Shown one piece after another: positions 35,889 through 45,068 of a stretch of 64,000 nucleotides of DNA (the stretch's first letter is position 1; each line of letters begins with the position of its first letter). This stretch comes from JABDLO01 sp041749255. GTDB lineage: Bacteria; Bacteroidota; Bacteroidia; Chitinophagales; Saprospiraceae. The stretch lies in assembly GCA_041749255.1 (NCBI GenBank), contig JBGTBR010000072.1:1-64000 (forward strand), in the 5' to 3' direction. Under the pieces are notes generated by a model. That model made no database searches. It had not been told where the DNA came from and saw only the letters and a program-made list of their open reading frames with translations. The translations under genes were made by a program, and so were the position numbers.

Positions 35889-37238
35889 CTAAATCGTACG
35901 ATCTGTATCAAAAGATTCGAGGTAATCGGCAATTCTTTTCAGGAATGAGCCTCCAAGAAATCCATCTACAACCCTATGATCATAGGACAGCGATAAAAAC
36001 ATCAAAGACCTTACTGCGATAAGATCACCAAATTCTGTTTCAATAACTGCCGGTTTTTTACGGATAGCACCGGTTGCAAGTACAGCTACCTGGGGTTGAT
36101 TGATAATGGGGGTTCCCATCACATTGCCAAAGGTGCCTACATTGGTCAGTGTGAAAGTACCTCCCGAAATTTCTTCAGGTTTAAGGCTATTATTACGTGC
36201 CCGGCTTGCCAAATCATTGACTTTTGTTGTGAGACCGGCTAAGTTGAGTAAATCTGCATTTCTTATAACCGGAACAATGAGATTGCCAGATGGTAAGGCG
36301 GTTGCCATTCCGATATTGACATCTTTTTTCTTGATGATCTTATCTCCGTCCACTGATATGTTGATCATCGGAAAATCACTGATGGCTTTAACTATAGCCT
36401 CAATAAACAGTGGAGTAAAGGTAAGTTTTTGATTGTATTTTCTATGAAAAGAATCTTTGTGCTTGTTTCTCCAGGCCACGATGTCAGTGACATCAGCTTC
36501 TACAAATGAAGTAACGTGAGCAGAAGTCCTTTTACTCATAACCATATGATCGGCAATAAGCCTCCTCATTCTGTCCATTTCAATGATCTCATCACCTGAA
36601 TCAGATCTGACTGATTTTTGTGCTGGAGGAGCATAATGTTCTTTTTCACTAACTTCCTTTTGAGCAGAATGCGATTCAAATTGTTTTTTCACAGGAACAG
36701 ACCTTCTGTCCAGGTAATCAAGCATATCGCTTTTGGTCACCCTTCCCCCGGCTCCGGAACCATCAATTCTTTCAAGTTCTTCTAATGAAATACCTTCCGT
36801 TTTTGCAATGTTTCTCACCAATGGCGAATAAAATTTATCACCGCTGGTAGCAGGTACAGATGACTGTTTGGAGGGTTGAGGTGTAAATGGGACTTCTTCC
36901 TGAGGAATCTCTATTTCTTCTTCTTCCTGTCCACCCGGAGCGTCTGATATCGGGGATTCAACTACAGAAGGAGTGGGCTTTGGTTGAGTTTCTTCTCCTT
37001 CCGTTTCTATAATAGCGATGACCGTACCTACTTCTACTACAGCATCCTTTTGATATAAAATCTCAGCTATGGTCCCATCTACAGGAGATGGAATTTCGGA
37101 ATCCACCTTATCTGTGGCGATTTCTAAAATGGTTTCGTCCATCTCTACCTGTTCACCCACTTTTTTTACCCAGTTTAGAATAGTAGCTTCCATGATGCTT
37201 TCACCCATTTTAGGCATGATCAGTTCTATCTTGGCCAT
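35889..37238 (-). CDS. Dihydrolipoamide acyltransferase (E2) of a 2-oxoacid dehydrogenase
   Basis: E2 component that transfers acyl groups from lipoamide to CoA. The 449-residue protein has an N-terminal lipoyl domain (residues 1-80) with the lipoylated lysine K44 in ATDKVDSEIP. A proline- and glutamate-rich linker follows, then an E3-binding domain at about 133-177 (VRNIAKTEGISLEELERIDGSGAGGRV) and a catalytic domain with SLSYDHRVVDGFLGG near the C-terminus. Whether the substrate is branched-chain, pyruvate or 2-oxoglutarate cannot be told without its E1, which is absent here. A single lipoyl domain is typical of branched-chain or 2-oxoglutarate E2. Confidence 0.88.
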   Translation of the reverse strand: MAKIELIMPKMGESIMEATILNWVKKVGEQVEMDETILEIATDKVDSEIPSPVDGTIAEILYQKDAVVEVGTVIAIIETEGEETQPKPTPSVVESPISDAPGGQEEEEIEIPQEEVPFTPQPSKQSSVPATSGDKFYSPLVRNIAKTEGISLEELERIDGSGAGGRVTKSDMLDYLDRRSVPVKKQFESHSAQKEVSEKEHYAPPAQKSVRSDSGDEIIEMDRMRRLIADHMVMSKRTSAHVTSFVEADVTDIVAWRNKHKDSFHRKYNQKLTFTPLFIEAIVKAISDFPMINISVDGDKIIKKKDVNIGMATALPSGNLIVPVIRNADLLNLAGLTTKVNDLASRARNNSLKPEEISGGTFTLTNVGTFGNVMGTPIINQPQVAVLATGAIRKKPAVIETEFGDLIAVRSLMFLSLSYDHRVVDGFLGGSFLKRIADYLESFDTDRTI

Positions 37239-37289
37239 TCGATTTTACATTTAATTCATTTATTAGGAATGCCGCAAAAATAAGCTATT

Positions 37290-38531
37290 TTATTGTCTCA
37301 TTACAAATTTTCTAAGCAAATCCATAGCAATGATCCCTGCGTACTCAATATTTTTTGCACGATCTTTGCCTAAATTTATTAGAAGTGTCTCTTGCTCTGT
37401 TTTGTTTCCGCAAGCTATCCAAATCGTACCTACCGGCTTTCCCAGGCTGCCTCCGTCAGGACCTGCAATACCCGAAATCGAAATTCCTGCATCAACAGGC
37501 ATCGTATATAACAGGCCTTGCAACATTTCCAAAACCGTTTCTTTACTGACAGCTCCATGGTCTTTTAAAGTGGCTGGTGATACATTTAAATGGTTCACTT
37601 TTACCGAATTATCATAGGATATGATACTCCCATAATAATAGGCTGATGATCCGGGAACACTTGTAATCCTGTGAGACACATATCCCCCCGTACAACTTTC
37701 CGCAGTAGCAATCCGTATGTTTTTTTCAATGCAAAGTTGTCCTAATACTTCCTCCAGTGTTTTTTCACCAAAACCATAGACTACATCTCCTAGGCGAGCA
37801 CATATTTTAGTAGAAAATGATTGTATCTCTTTTTCCAGGGCACTGGAATCCTCACCTATTCCTGACAGTCGCAGTCTCACTTGTCCGAGTCCGGGAAGAA
37901 AGGCCAGTTTAATATATGCGGGAAGCAGATCGGAGATATCTTCTATAGCCTGGGCAATACGCGACTCACCTTCACCTGCTGTTCTGATGGTGTGATGAAT
38001 TATGGATGTTTTTCCTTCCTTACGATCAATTAATGGAACAACACCGTGTTCCATAATGTATTGCATTTCATATGGAACCCCGGGCATAGATATGATATCC
38101 TTACCATTGATGTGAAAAAGCATGCCTGGTGCTGTGCCCATTTTATTTTCGAGAAGGATGGCATTGGAAGGCATATAGCATTGCTGGCGGTGTGCAGGAG
38201 TAGAGCTTCTTCCCCATCTTTTAAACAATCTTTCAATCCTGGCCCAGGTGGGTTCGTGAAATTCCATCTCAGCTCCAAAGTATTCGGCCAGTGCCACTTT
38301 GGTAATATCATCTTTAGTTGGCCCCAAACCTCCGGTGAGAAGTATAAGGTCTGCCTTTTGTATAGCCCGGTGGACTGCTTCTTTTATGGCATCACCATCA
38401 TCGCTGACGGACATCCTTTCACTGACACTCACTCCGAGTTCATTTAACCGGTTTCCCATCCATGCCGAGTTGGTATCGACTACCTGTCCGATAAGTAACT
38501 CATCTCCTATGGTGATGATAATTGCATTCAT
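37290..38531 (-). CDS. cinA: CinA-family NMN deamidase
   Basis: The 413-residue protein combines an N-terminal molybdopterin-binding-like domain (IITIGDELLIGQVVDTNSAW, LTGGLGPTKDDIT) with a C-terminal CinA/PncC domain (about 250-410: ATAESCTGGYVSHRI, GAVSKETV, GIAGPDGGS, KPVGTIWIACG). The PncC part deamidates nicotinamide mononucleotide in NAD recycling; the full-length form is associated with competence in some bacteria. A comF-like gene lies in the same window but not adjacent. It sits between the E2 and birA genes on the same strand with short gaps. Confidence 0.92.
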   Translation of the reverse strand: MNAIIITIGDELLIGQVVDTNSAWMGNRLNELGVSVSERMSVSDDGDAIKEAVHRAIQKADLILLTGGLGPTKDDITKVALAEYFGAEMEFHEPTWARIERLFKRWGRSSTPAHRQQCYMPSNAILLENKMGTAPGMLFHINGKDIISMPGVPYEMQYIMEHGVVPLIDRKEGKTSIIHHTIRTAGEGESRIAQAIEDISDLLPAYIKLAFLPGLGQVRLRLSGIGEDSSALEKEIQSFSTKICARLGDVVYGFGEKTLEEVLGQLCIEKNIRIATAESCTGGYVSHRITSVPGSSAYYYGSIISYDNSVKVNHLNVSPATLKDHGAVSKETVLEMLQGLLYTMPVDAGISISGIAGPDGGSLGKPVGTIWIACGNKTEQETLLINLGKDRAKNIEYAGIIAMDLLRKFVMRQ

Positions 38532-38560
38532 TTTTATTATTTATCATGGGTGGAAAATGA

Positions 38561-39334
38561 TCAACGATCCAGCAACATTTTAATTTCATGGTGAGAAAAA
38601 TGTTTTAGTTTTCCTTGACTATTTACTTTAAGCTTACCGGTTTCATCTACACCTTCAATGATTCCCTGTATAGTTTTTCCCATATTTTCGAATGAACAAT
38701 TTTTTCCCAACCCATACAAATTGTCCTTATAGTTTTTTTGTATATCGCTATAATTTTTCTCTTTCAGGAAGTTGTAATAATATTCAACACAGCCAAAAAT
38801 GACTTTCCGGCAATGATGTAAATCAAAATACAGATCCTTTTCCAGGAAAAGTGAGGTGGCATGGGGGAGTGAAGGAGGAAAAGAAGTTTGATTGACATTA
38901 ATGCCTATACCCACTATCGAATATTGAATAAACATGCCCTCCAACAGGTTTTGGATAAGAATACCGCATACTTTTTTGTCTTTAATGAGGACATCATTGG
39001 GCCATTTGATCGAAACCGGGAAATTGACCAGTTCCTCTATAGCGGCGCTTACTCCCAAAGAAATGGACTGGTTAAGAAGGAACAAGTCGCGGACTTTGAG
39101 GAATGTGGGTTTGAGAATGATAGATGTGTAGATGTTGACATCTTTACTTCCTTCCCAGGTTCTGCCAATTTGTCCTCTGCCTCTGGACTGAAAACCTGCC
39201 GAAATGGCCGTTCCCTCGGATGGACTGCTTTTTGATATCCATTCTAATGCATAATCATTAGTAGAATCTATGGTTTCAAAATAATAATGAGGTTTGCCAA
39301 TATAAGTGGGTTGGAATGAATTCAAGATTAACAA
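38561..39334 (-). CDS. birA: Biotin-[acetyl-CoA-carboxylase] ligase
   Basis: Activates biotin and attaches it to the acetyl-CoA carboxylase carrier. The 257-residue protein is the catalytic form without the N-terminal DNA-binding repressor domain: AGFQSRGRGQIGRTWEG is the biotin/ATP loop, KWPNDVLI and KVCGILIQNLL follow, and a C-terminal SH3-like part ends KHFSHHEIKMLLDR. No ATG is found near the start; TTG at 39334 or three codons later (39325) is used. It is 30 bases upstream of cinA on the same strand. Confidence 0.85.
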   Translation of the reverse strand: MLILNSFQPTYIGKPHYYFETIDSTNDYALEWISKSSPSEGTAISAGFQSRGRGQIGRTWEGSKDVNIYTSIILKPTFLKVRDLFLLNQSISLGVSAAIEELVNFPVSIKWPNDVLIKDKKVCGILIQNLLEGMFIQYSIVGIGINVNQTSFPPSLPHATSLFLEKDLYFDLHHCRKVIFGCVEYYYNFLKEKNYSDIQKNYKDNLYGLGKNCSFENMGKTIQGIIEGVDETGKLKVNSQGKLKHFSHHEIKMLLDR

Positions 39335-39442
39335 CGTTATTGTTTGAGAAATAGATAATGCATATTTTATAACATCGTAAAGATCAAAAGTTCAACAGGA
39401 ATTGTTTAACTTTACTTTGATTTTTTAACTAAAAGTATCAAT

Positions 39443-39829
39443 TTGAAGAAACAGGAAGTAGCAACCTCAATACATACAAGGGATTTTTCACTCAATGAAA
39501 TCATCATAGATGCCATCCAGGACATAAAAGGCAAAAATATAGTTAAACTGGATTTAAGAAAATTAGGAGATGGGCCTACCGATTATTTTATCATTTGCGA
39601 AGGCGACTCAAGCACGCAGGTGAAAGCAATATCGGAAAACATTAACAGAAAAGTTAAAGAGGTTCTCGGTGTGTTGCCCAATCATACAGAAGGGATTGCA
39701 GGATCTACATGGATATTGGTAGATTACTTTGACACGGTAGTGCATATATTTTACCCCAAAACCAGGTCTTATTACCAAATAGAAGATCTGTGGGGCGATG
39801 CTGAATCTACTGAATATCAAAATTTATAG
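39443..39829 (+). CDS. rsfS: Ribosome silencing factor RsfS
   Basis: RsfS binds L14 and keeps 50S subunits from joining 30S in slow growth. The 128-residue protein carries the family core: LNEIIIDAIQDIKGKNIVKLDL, DYFIICEGDSSTQVKAISENI, and a C-terminal SGSTWILVDYFDTVVHIF-like block (GIAGSTWILVDYF) ending RSYYQIEDLWGDA. The only suitable start is TTG (LKKQEVATS, read as Met). It is divergent from birA, with 109 bases between them, and is followed by ftsH. Confidence 0.93.
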   Translation: MKKQEVATSIHTRDFSLNEIIIDAIQDIKGKNIVKLDLRKLGDGPTDYFIICEGDSSTQVKAISENINRKVKEVLGVLPNHTEGIAGSTWILVDYFDTVVHIFYPKTRSYYQIEDLWGDAESTEYQNL

Positions 39830-39953
39830 ATCTCTTTCAAACGCGTAGGCCAAAAATGTGTTGTATATGATTACTATGAACAAAATTTGACTTTAAACTC
39901 TTTAGAAAATCTATGGGTTTAAAATTGTTATCAAATGATAGACTATAACTTGA

Positions 39954-41933
39954 ATGGAAAATAATAACGAGGACAACAAAACACCCCAGAATAAATTCAA
40001 TTTTAATACCTATTGGATTTACGGTATCATCATTTTAGGGTTATTGGCATTTAACATTATGTTTACCCTCTCGGGCAAACCCAAAGAGATCACTATTGGA
40101 CAGGTGGAAACTATGGCTCTTAATGGGGATATCGACAGTATGATCATAGTGACCAATACGAGGGAAGGCTTTGTTTTTGTGCGTAAAGAACTTCTATCCT
40201 CTAAATATCAGGATATTGAGATCAACCGGTTTAATCCAAACCAACCTCATTATACTTTTAATATCGGTGATTTGGGATATTTCCAAACCTGGGTAGAAAA
40301 AATGAGGGAAAACAAAGTGGATATAGATCCCCGTTATGAAGAACAGACCAATTGGCTGGGGCCAATATTGGGATGGTTACTACCCTTTGCCATTATTATA
40401 GCCTTATGGTTATTTGTCATGAAGCGTATGAGCGGGGGAGGTGGTGGTCCCGGTGGACAAATTTTTAGCATTGGAAAATCTAAAGCTACACTTTTTGATA
40501 ATAAAAATACAAACGTAAATGTCACTTTTGCAGATGTAGCAGGTCTTGATGAAGCCAAAGAAGAGGTAATGGAAGTGGTGGATTTTTTAAAAAACCCAAA
40601 GAAATATACTGCACTTGGAGGTAAAATACCCAAAGGCGTTCTCTTAGTAGGCCCTCCGGGTACAGGAAAAACGCTGCTGGCAAAAGCAGTGGCCGGAGAA
40701 GCCGGTGTACCGTTTTTCTCTATTTCAGGTTCTGATTTCGTGGAGATGTTTGTAGGTGTAGGAGCCTCCAGGGTTAGAGATCTCTTCAAACAGGCCCGGG
40801 AAAAAGCTCCATGCATCGTCTTTATTGATGAGATAGATGCTATTGGCCGGGCCCGAGGGCGAGGTCAGTTTCAGGGTGGAAACGATGAAAGAGAAAACAC
40901 TTTGAACCAGCTTTTGGTGGAAATGGATGGATTCAGCACAGATAAAGGTGTCATATTGATGGCCGCTACCAACAGGCCTGATATTTTAGATGGCGCTCTA
41001 CTCAGACCTGGTAGATTTGACAGGCAAATCGGTATAGACCGGCCTGACATGAAAGGAAGAAAAGCTATTTTTGAAGTGCATCTGAAAAACATTAAAATTT
41101 CATCCGATGTAAAGTCAGAGATATTGGCTGAAATGACACCGGGTTTTGCGGGAGCTGATATTGCGAATATCTGTAATGAAGCTGCATTGGTTGCAGCCCG
41201 TAGGAATAAAAATCAGGTAGATCTCGATGATTTCAATTTTGCTCTGGACAGGGTGATAGGGGGTCTGGAAAAGAAAAACAAACTGATCTCCCCTAAGGAA
41301 AAAGAAATTATCGCTTTTCATGAAGCTGGTCACGCCATTTGCGGGTGGTATCTGGAACATGCCAGTCCTCTTGTAAAAGTGACCATAGTGCCCAGGGGGA
41401 TTGGTACACTCGGTTATGCACAGTATCTTCCTAAAGAAGAGTACATCACCCGCACCGAGCAATTGCTTGATCGCATGTGTATGACATTGGGAGGAAGAGC
41501 AGCCGAAAAAATTGTTTTCAATAAAATTTCAACAGGAGCTCAAAGCGATCTTGATCAGGTTACAAAAATGGCCTACAGCATGATTTCTATATTCGGTATG
41601 AATGAAAAAGTAGGCAATGTTTCTTTCCATGGAATGTCACAGGATCAATTTAATAAACCTTATTCTGACGACACCGCTAAAATGATTGACCAGGAAGTCA
41701 GAAGCCTGATCGATAGTCAATACCAAAGAGCTCAAAAACTTTTAACTGATAAAAGGGATGAACTCAATAGGTTATCAAGCGCTCTTTTGGATAAAGAAGT
41801 GATCTTAAAGTCTGATGTAGAAAAACTCATTGGCAAAAGACCTTTTCCGGATGAAAAAGATGTTTTTGTCGATCATTCTGAGAACACTGAAACGGAAAAA
41901 GAAGAGGTGGAGGAAGAACAAAATCCGGCTTAG
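39954..41933 (+). CDS. ftsH: ATP-dependent zinc metalloprotease FtsH
   Basis: Membrane-anchored AAA+ protease that degrades damaged membrane proteins and some regulators. The 659-residue protein has two N-terminal helices (about 18-37 and 132-152) flanking a periplasmic domain. Walker A is GPPGTGKT (233-240), Walker B is IVFIDEIDAIG, and the second region of homology is LRPGRFDRQI. The zinc site HEAGH is at 456-460, and an acidic tail ends the protein. It is 124 bases downstream of rsfS on the same strand and may be read through from it. Confidence 0.97.
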   Translation: MENNNEDNKTPQNKFNFNTYWIYGIIILGLLAFNIMFTLSGKPKEITIGQVETMALNGDIDSMIIVTNTREGFVFVRKELLSSKYQDIEINRFNPNQPHYTFNIGDLGYFQTWVEKMRENKVDIDPRYEEQTNWLGPILGWLLPFAIIIALWLFVMKRMSGGGGGPGGQIFSIGKSKATLFDNKNTNVNVTFADVAGLDEAKEEVMEVVDFLKNPKKYTALGGKIPKGVLLVGPPGTGKTLLAKAVAGEAGVPFFSISGSDFVEMFVGVGASRVRDLFKQAREKAPCIVFIDEIDAIGRARGRGQFQGGNDERENTLNQLLVEMDGFSTDKGVILMAATNRPDILDGALLRPGRFDRQIGIDRPDMKGRKAIFEVHLKNIKISSDVKSEILAEMTPGFAGADIANICNEAALVAARRNKNQVDLDDFNFALDRVIGGLEKKNKLISPKEKEIIAFHEAGHAICGWYLEHASPLVKVTIVPRGIGTLGYAQYLPKEEYITRTEQLLDRMCMTLGGRAAEKIVFNKISTGAQSDLDQVTKMAYSMISIFGMNEKVGNVSFHGMSQDQFNKPYSDDTAKMIDQEVRSLIDSQYQRAQKLLTDKRDELNRLSSALLDKEVILKSDVEKLIGKRPFPDEKDVFVDHSENTETEKEEVEEEQNPA

Positions 41934-42056
41934 AGTAAATGGCTATTGATTTTGTCAAAGTATTTACTATCCAAATAAATTTATAGCATTAGCCTAATAA
42001 TTCCTGGTCAGGAAGTATTTTTAGTTTGGATTTACTTCCATTAAATCGTATTCCAA

Positions 42057-43145
42057 ATGAAACATCAGTCAGTCCATTACGAGCAGTATTTGTCACTAGA
42101 GCAAATTCTGGATGCCCAAAAACTTAAGAGTGTCGAATACGGAAAACCTGCCCATGAAGAGATGCTTTTTATCATCACCCATCAGGTGTACGAACTTTGG
42201 TTTAAGCAAATCATTCATGAATTGGAATCCATCCACACCATGTTCAATAATGATGAGGTAGATGAGGAAAGTATAGGGGTAGCTGTAGGCAGGCTCGACA
42301 GGATTATCTCCATATTTAATTTGCTGATAGAACAAATAAAAGTCATGGAAACCATGACACCTCTAGACTTTCTTGACTTCCGAAGTTATTTATTCCCCGC
42401 CTCAGGATTCCAGAGTTTTCAATTCAGAAAGATGGAAATCCTTCTCGGATTAAAAATGAAAGAAAGACACAGCTATCAAAATACACCGTACTTTAATGAG
42501 TTTATAGAAAGCAAAAAGGCAGAGCTACAGACGCTTGAAAATAATAGATCTTTATTGGAATTGGTATCCAGCTGGCTCGAAAGGACACCCTTTTTACAAA
42601 TTATGGAATATGATTTTATAGATCAGTATGAAAAAGCAGTGGTCGCTGCCCATCAAAAAGAAAGAAAGGAAATCATTGAAGCCTCAATCCTTTCGGATGC
42701 CGAAAAAGAACATAGACTAAAGGCATTGATAAACTCCGAACAATATTTTGATCGTTTATTCATTAAGTCCAGTTACGAAGAAATGATCCTTTCCGGAGAA
42801 GTAAAACTTTCATACCGAGCTACATTGGCGGCATTATTTATCAATGTGTACCGCGATGAACCTATATTGCAACTACCGTTTCAATTTTTATCGAAACTCA
42901 CTGAAATAGACGAACTGTTTACCACCTGGAGGTATAGACATGCCCAAATGGTGATGAGAATGCTGGGCAGAAAGATTGGAACCGGAGGTTCTTCAGGCTA
43001 TGAATATCTGGCCAAAACAGCTGATAAACATCGTATTTACACTGACCTTCATAATGTAAGTACTTTCTTAATTCCCCGCACCTACATTCCTGCCTTATCA
43101 GATAAGCTAAAGCAAAAGTTATCTTTTTACTTTACAGCACATTAG
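42057..43145 (+). CDS. kynA: Tryptophan 2,3-dioxygenase
   Basis: Heme enzyme that opens the indole ring of tryptophan to N-formylkynurenine, the first step of the kynurenine route. The 362-residue protein has SVHYEQYLSLEQILDAQKL and HEEMLFIITHQVYELWFKQIIHELESI, the substrate-binding part. WRYRHAQMVMRMLGRKIGTGGSSGYEYL contains the proximal heme histidine. It is longer than many bacterial enzymes (about 280 residues) and closer in length to the eukaryotic and Bacteroidota forms. No other kynurenine-pathway genes lie nearby. Confidence 0.93.
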   Translation: MKHQSVHYEQYLSLEQILDAQKLKSVEYGKPAHEEMLFIITHQVYELWFKQIIHELESIHTMFNNDEVDEESIGVAVGRLDRIISIFNLLIEQIKVMETMTPLDFLDFRSYLFPASGFQSFQFRKMEILLGLKMKERHSYQNTPYFNEFIESKKAELQTLENNRSLLELVSSWLERTPFLQIMEYDFIDQYEKAVVAAHQKERKEIIEASILSDAEKEHRLKALINSEQYFDRLFIKSSYEEMILSGEVKLSYRATLAALFINVYRDEPILQLPFQFLSKLTEIDELFTTWRYRHAQMVMRMLGRKIGTGGSSGYEYLAKTADKHRIYTDLHNVSTFLIPRTYIPALSDKLKQKLSFYFTAH

Positions 43146-43168
43146 GGAGAATCAGGGATATTACACTT

Positions 43169-44455
43169 CTATTTAATGGGGTATATCCATTTTCCGAATC
43201 TTTCATGAATGGCTTTTTCCAGCCATTCTCGATGTTCTGGAGCGGCAATTTTCATCAGTTCGTATGCTCTCTGGCGCAGGTTTTTTCCATAAAGATACGC
43301 GACTCCGTATTCTGAAACCACATAATGTACGTGTGCCCTTGTTGTAACCACACCCGCACCAGTCTTTAAAAATGGTACAATTTTGCTGACACCTTTCCCA
43401 GTATTTGCTGTAAGAGCCAGAATGGGTTTACCTCCTTCAGACAGGGCTGCACCTCTCATAAAGTCCATTTGCCCTCCCACTCCTGAATAATGATAACTCC
43501 CTAAGGAGTCGGCACAAACCTGGCCTGTCAGATCTATTTCAATGCAGGAATTGATCGATACGACTTTAGGGTTTTTTCGGATAACAGAGGTATCGTTGAC
43601 ATAAGAAGCTTCATGAAAAGAATACATCGGATTATCGTGGATGGTGTCGTATAACCTCTTTGTACCTATGGCAAAAGAGCTCACTACTTTGCCGGGATGC
43701 TTTTTTTTAAACTTGTTGGTAATGGCACCGGATTCCACAAGTTCTATGAGTCCGTCAGAAAACATTTCAGTATGGACACCCAGATCTTTGTGTTCGGTTA
43801 ATGATTTTAATACTGCATCCGGGATGGACCCTATGCCCATTTGTAGGGTAGAACGGTCATCGATCAACTCTCCTATGATTTTTCCGATACGAAAATCAGC
43901 CTCTTTAGCCTTTTTCGAATAATCAACTTCCGGTAAAGGAACATCGACTTCTATAGCTGCATTTATTTTGCTTATATGGATCATTGCATCACCATGAGTT
44001 CTGGGCATCCTCGTATTGATCTGGGCAATGATAACGGATGCAGTATCAGTAGCGGCTCTGGCCACATCTACCGAAACGCCCAATGAACAAAACCCGTGAC
44101 TATCAGGTGGAGATACATGGATCATGGCCACATCTATAGGCAATATACCTGAACGAAATAACTGTCCTATTTCGCTTAAAAAAACCGGAACATAGCCACC
44201 TTGTTCAGAATTTACAGCCACCCTTATGTTTTCTGAAACAAAAAGTGAGTTGATAAAAAAACTACCCCGGCAGGATGGATCAGCCAATGGCATTTCTCCC
44301 AATGTTGAGATGGCAACGATTTCCACATCTTTCAATTCGGATTTGCGTTTTGCCAAGGCCTCCAGCAGCAAAACTGGTGTGGCAGCACTTCCATGCACAA
44401 AAACCCGCTGGTGACTATTGATATACCGGACTACATCATCCGGACTTGTATACAT
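43169..44455 (-). CDS. Acetyl-CoA hydrolase/transferase family protein (4-hydroxybutyrate CoA-transferase-like)
   Basis: CoA-transferase of family I, 428 residues from the ATG at 44455; a TTG two codons earlier also exists. The catalytic Glu is expected in SINSCIEIDLTGQV, the CoA loop is YSGVGGQMDFMRGA, and the N-terminal opening YTSPDDVVRYINSHQRVFVHGSAATP is typical of 4-hydroxybutyrate CoA-transferase and acetyl-CoA hydrolase relatives. The acyl substrate is undetermined. It converges with the tryptophan dioxygenase gene with 23 bases between them. Confidence 0.85.
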   Translation of the reverse strand: MYTSPDDVVRYINSHQRVFVHGSAATPVLLLEALAKRKSELKDVEIVAISTLGEMPLADPSCRGSFFINSLFVSENIRVAVNSEQGGYVPVFLSEIGQLFRSGILPIDVAMIHVSPPDSHGFCSLGVSVDVARAATDTASVIIAQINTRMPRTHGDAMIHISKINAAIEVDVPLPEVDYSKKAKEADFRIGKIIGELIDDRSTLQMGIGSIPDAVLKSLTEHKDLGVHTEMFSDGLIELVESGAITNKFKKKHPGKVVSSFAIGTKRLYDTIHDNPMYSFHEASYVNDTSVIRKNPKVVSINSCIEIDLTGQVCADSLGSYHYSGVGGQMDFMRGAALSEGGKPILALTANTGKGVSKIVPFLKTGAGVVTTRAHVHYVVSEYGVAYLYGKNLRQRAYELMKIAAPEHREWLEKAIHERFGKWIYPIK

Positions 44456-44505
44456 TTTCAAAGTAATATGCTTTTATTAGGTTATAGAATAAATAAAAAT
44501 GATGT

Positions 44506-44736
44506 TCAATCGTACTGAAAACATTTTTCAGATTCTTCTTCTTCCTGAACATCTAAAGCCAATACGATTCTGTTTACAAAATTAAAATTTGGATATAACC
44601 AGGGTGGCATCCAGAATGGCACTATTGCTCCAGACCGACTCTTATGCGTTATGGTATAATCTTCTGAAGCAGCTCTTCCGGGTTCAACTGTAAGCCATTG
44701 GGCATATTTACATAATTGAAATTGACTTGGAGGCAA
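44506..44736 (-). CDS. Small hypothetical protein or gene remnant
   Basis: A 76-residue frame from a TTG reads as plausible protein: SQFQLCKYAQWLTVEPG, AIVPFWMPPWLYPNFNF, VNRIVLALDVQEEEESEK. The frame stays open upstream to a TGA at 44806-44808 (another 22 codons, no ATG). It may therefore be a short gene with a non-standard start or the 3' part of a decayed longer gene. I do not recognise it. It lies upstream of, and on the same strand as, the CoA-transferase gene. Confidence 0.35.
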   Translation of the reverse strand: MPPSQFQLCKYAQWLTVEPGRAASEDYTITHKSRSGAIVPFWMPPWLYPNFNFVNRIVLALDVQEEEESEKCFQYD

Positions 44737-44900
44737 AGATAGTAAACGATAATCCTTTCTTAGCCATGATATCTTGTTTTCATCTTTCCAAAAGTGATTT
44801 ATGCATCAGCTTGATATAACCAATAGAAAAGTATTTAAAATAAACACCGAATAGACATTTCTTTTTCAAAGCTTAATTTTTAAAAATGGACTTATTTTCT

Positions 44901-44908
44901 TATATTTG
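44901..44908 (+). promoter_or_regulatory. TATATTTG promoter element upstream of a 26-codon ORF and the 402-residue gene
   Basis: An exact TAnnTTTG match on the plus strand. A start codon lies 13 bases downstream (44922) for a 26-residue ORF, and the 402-residue gene starts at 45069. No clear TTG -33 element is seen. Confidence 0.35.
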
Positions 44909-44921
44909 ATAGATTACAAAA

Positions 44922-45002
44922 ATGGATTCAGATTCCATAAACAGATACAAGGAACATAAAAACTTTTTTCGAGAGTTACTAAATAAGGTCAGGATAACCT
45001 AA
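44922..45002 (+). CDS. 26-codon ORF, possible leader peptide or gene start
   Basis: An ATG at 44922 opens 26 codons (MDSDSINRYKEHKNFFRELL, then NKVRIT) before a TAA. It is preceded by TATATTTG at 44901-44908 with a very short leader, as for a real promoter. The peptide is charged and helix-prone. It could be a leader peptide, a small protein or the N-terminus of a frameshifted gene; no downstream frame continues it. Confidence 0.25.
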   Translation: MDSDSINRYKEHKNFFRELLNKVRIT

Positions 45003-45068
45003 AACCAAAGTCTTAGATCTTAAAGATACACAATGATGTAGAAATTACCTTTCATATACAGAATGCCC

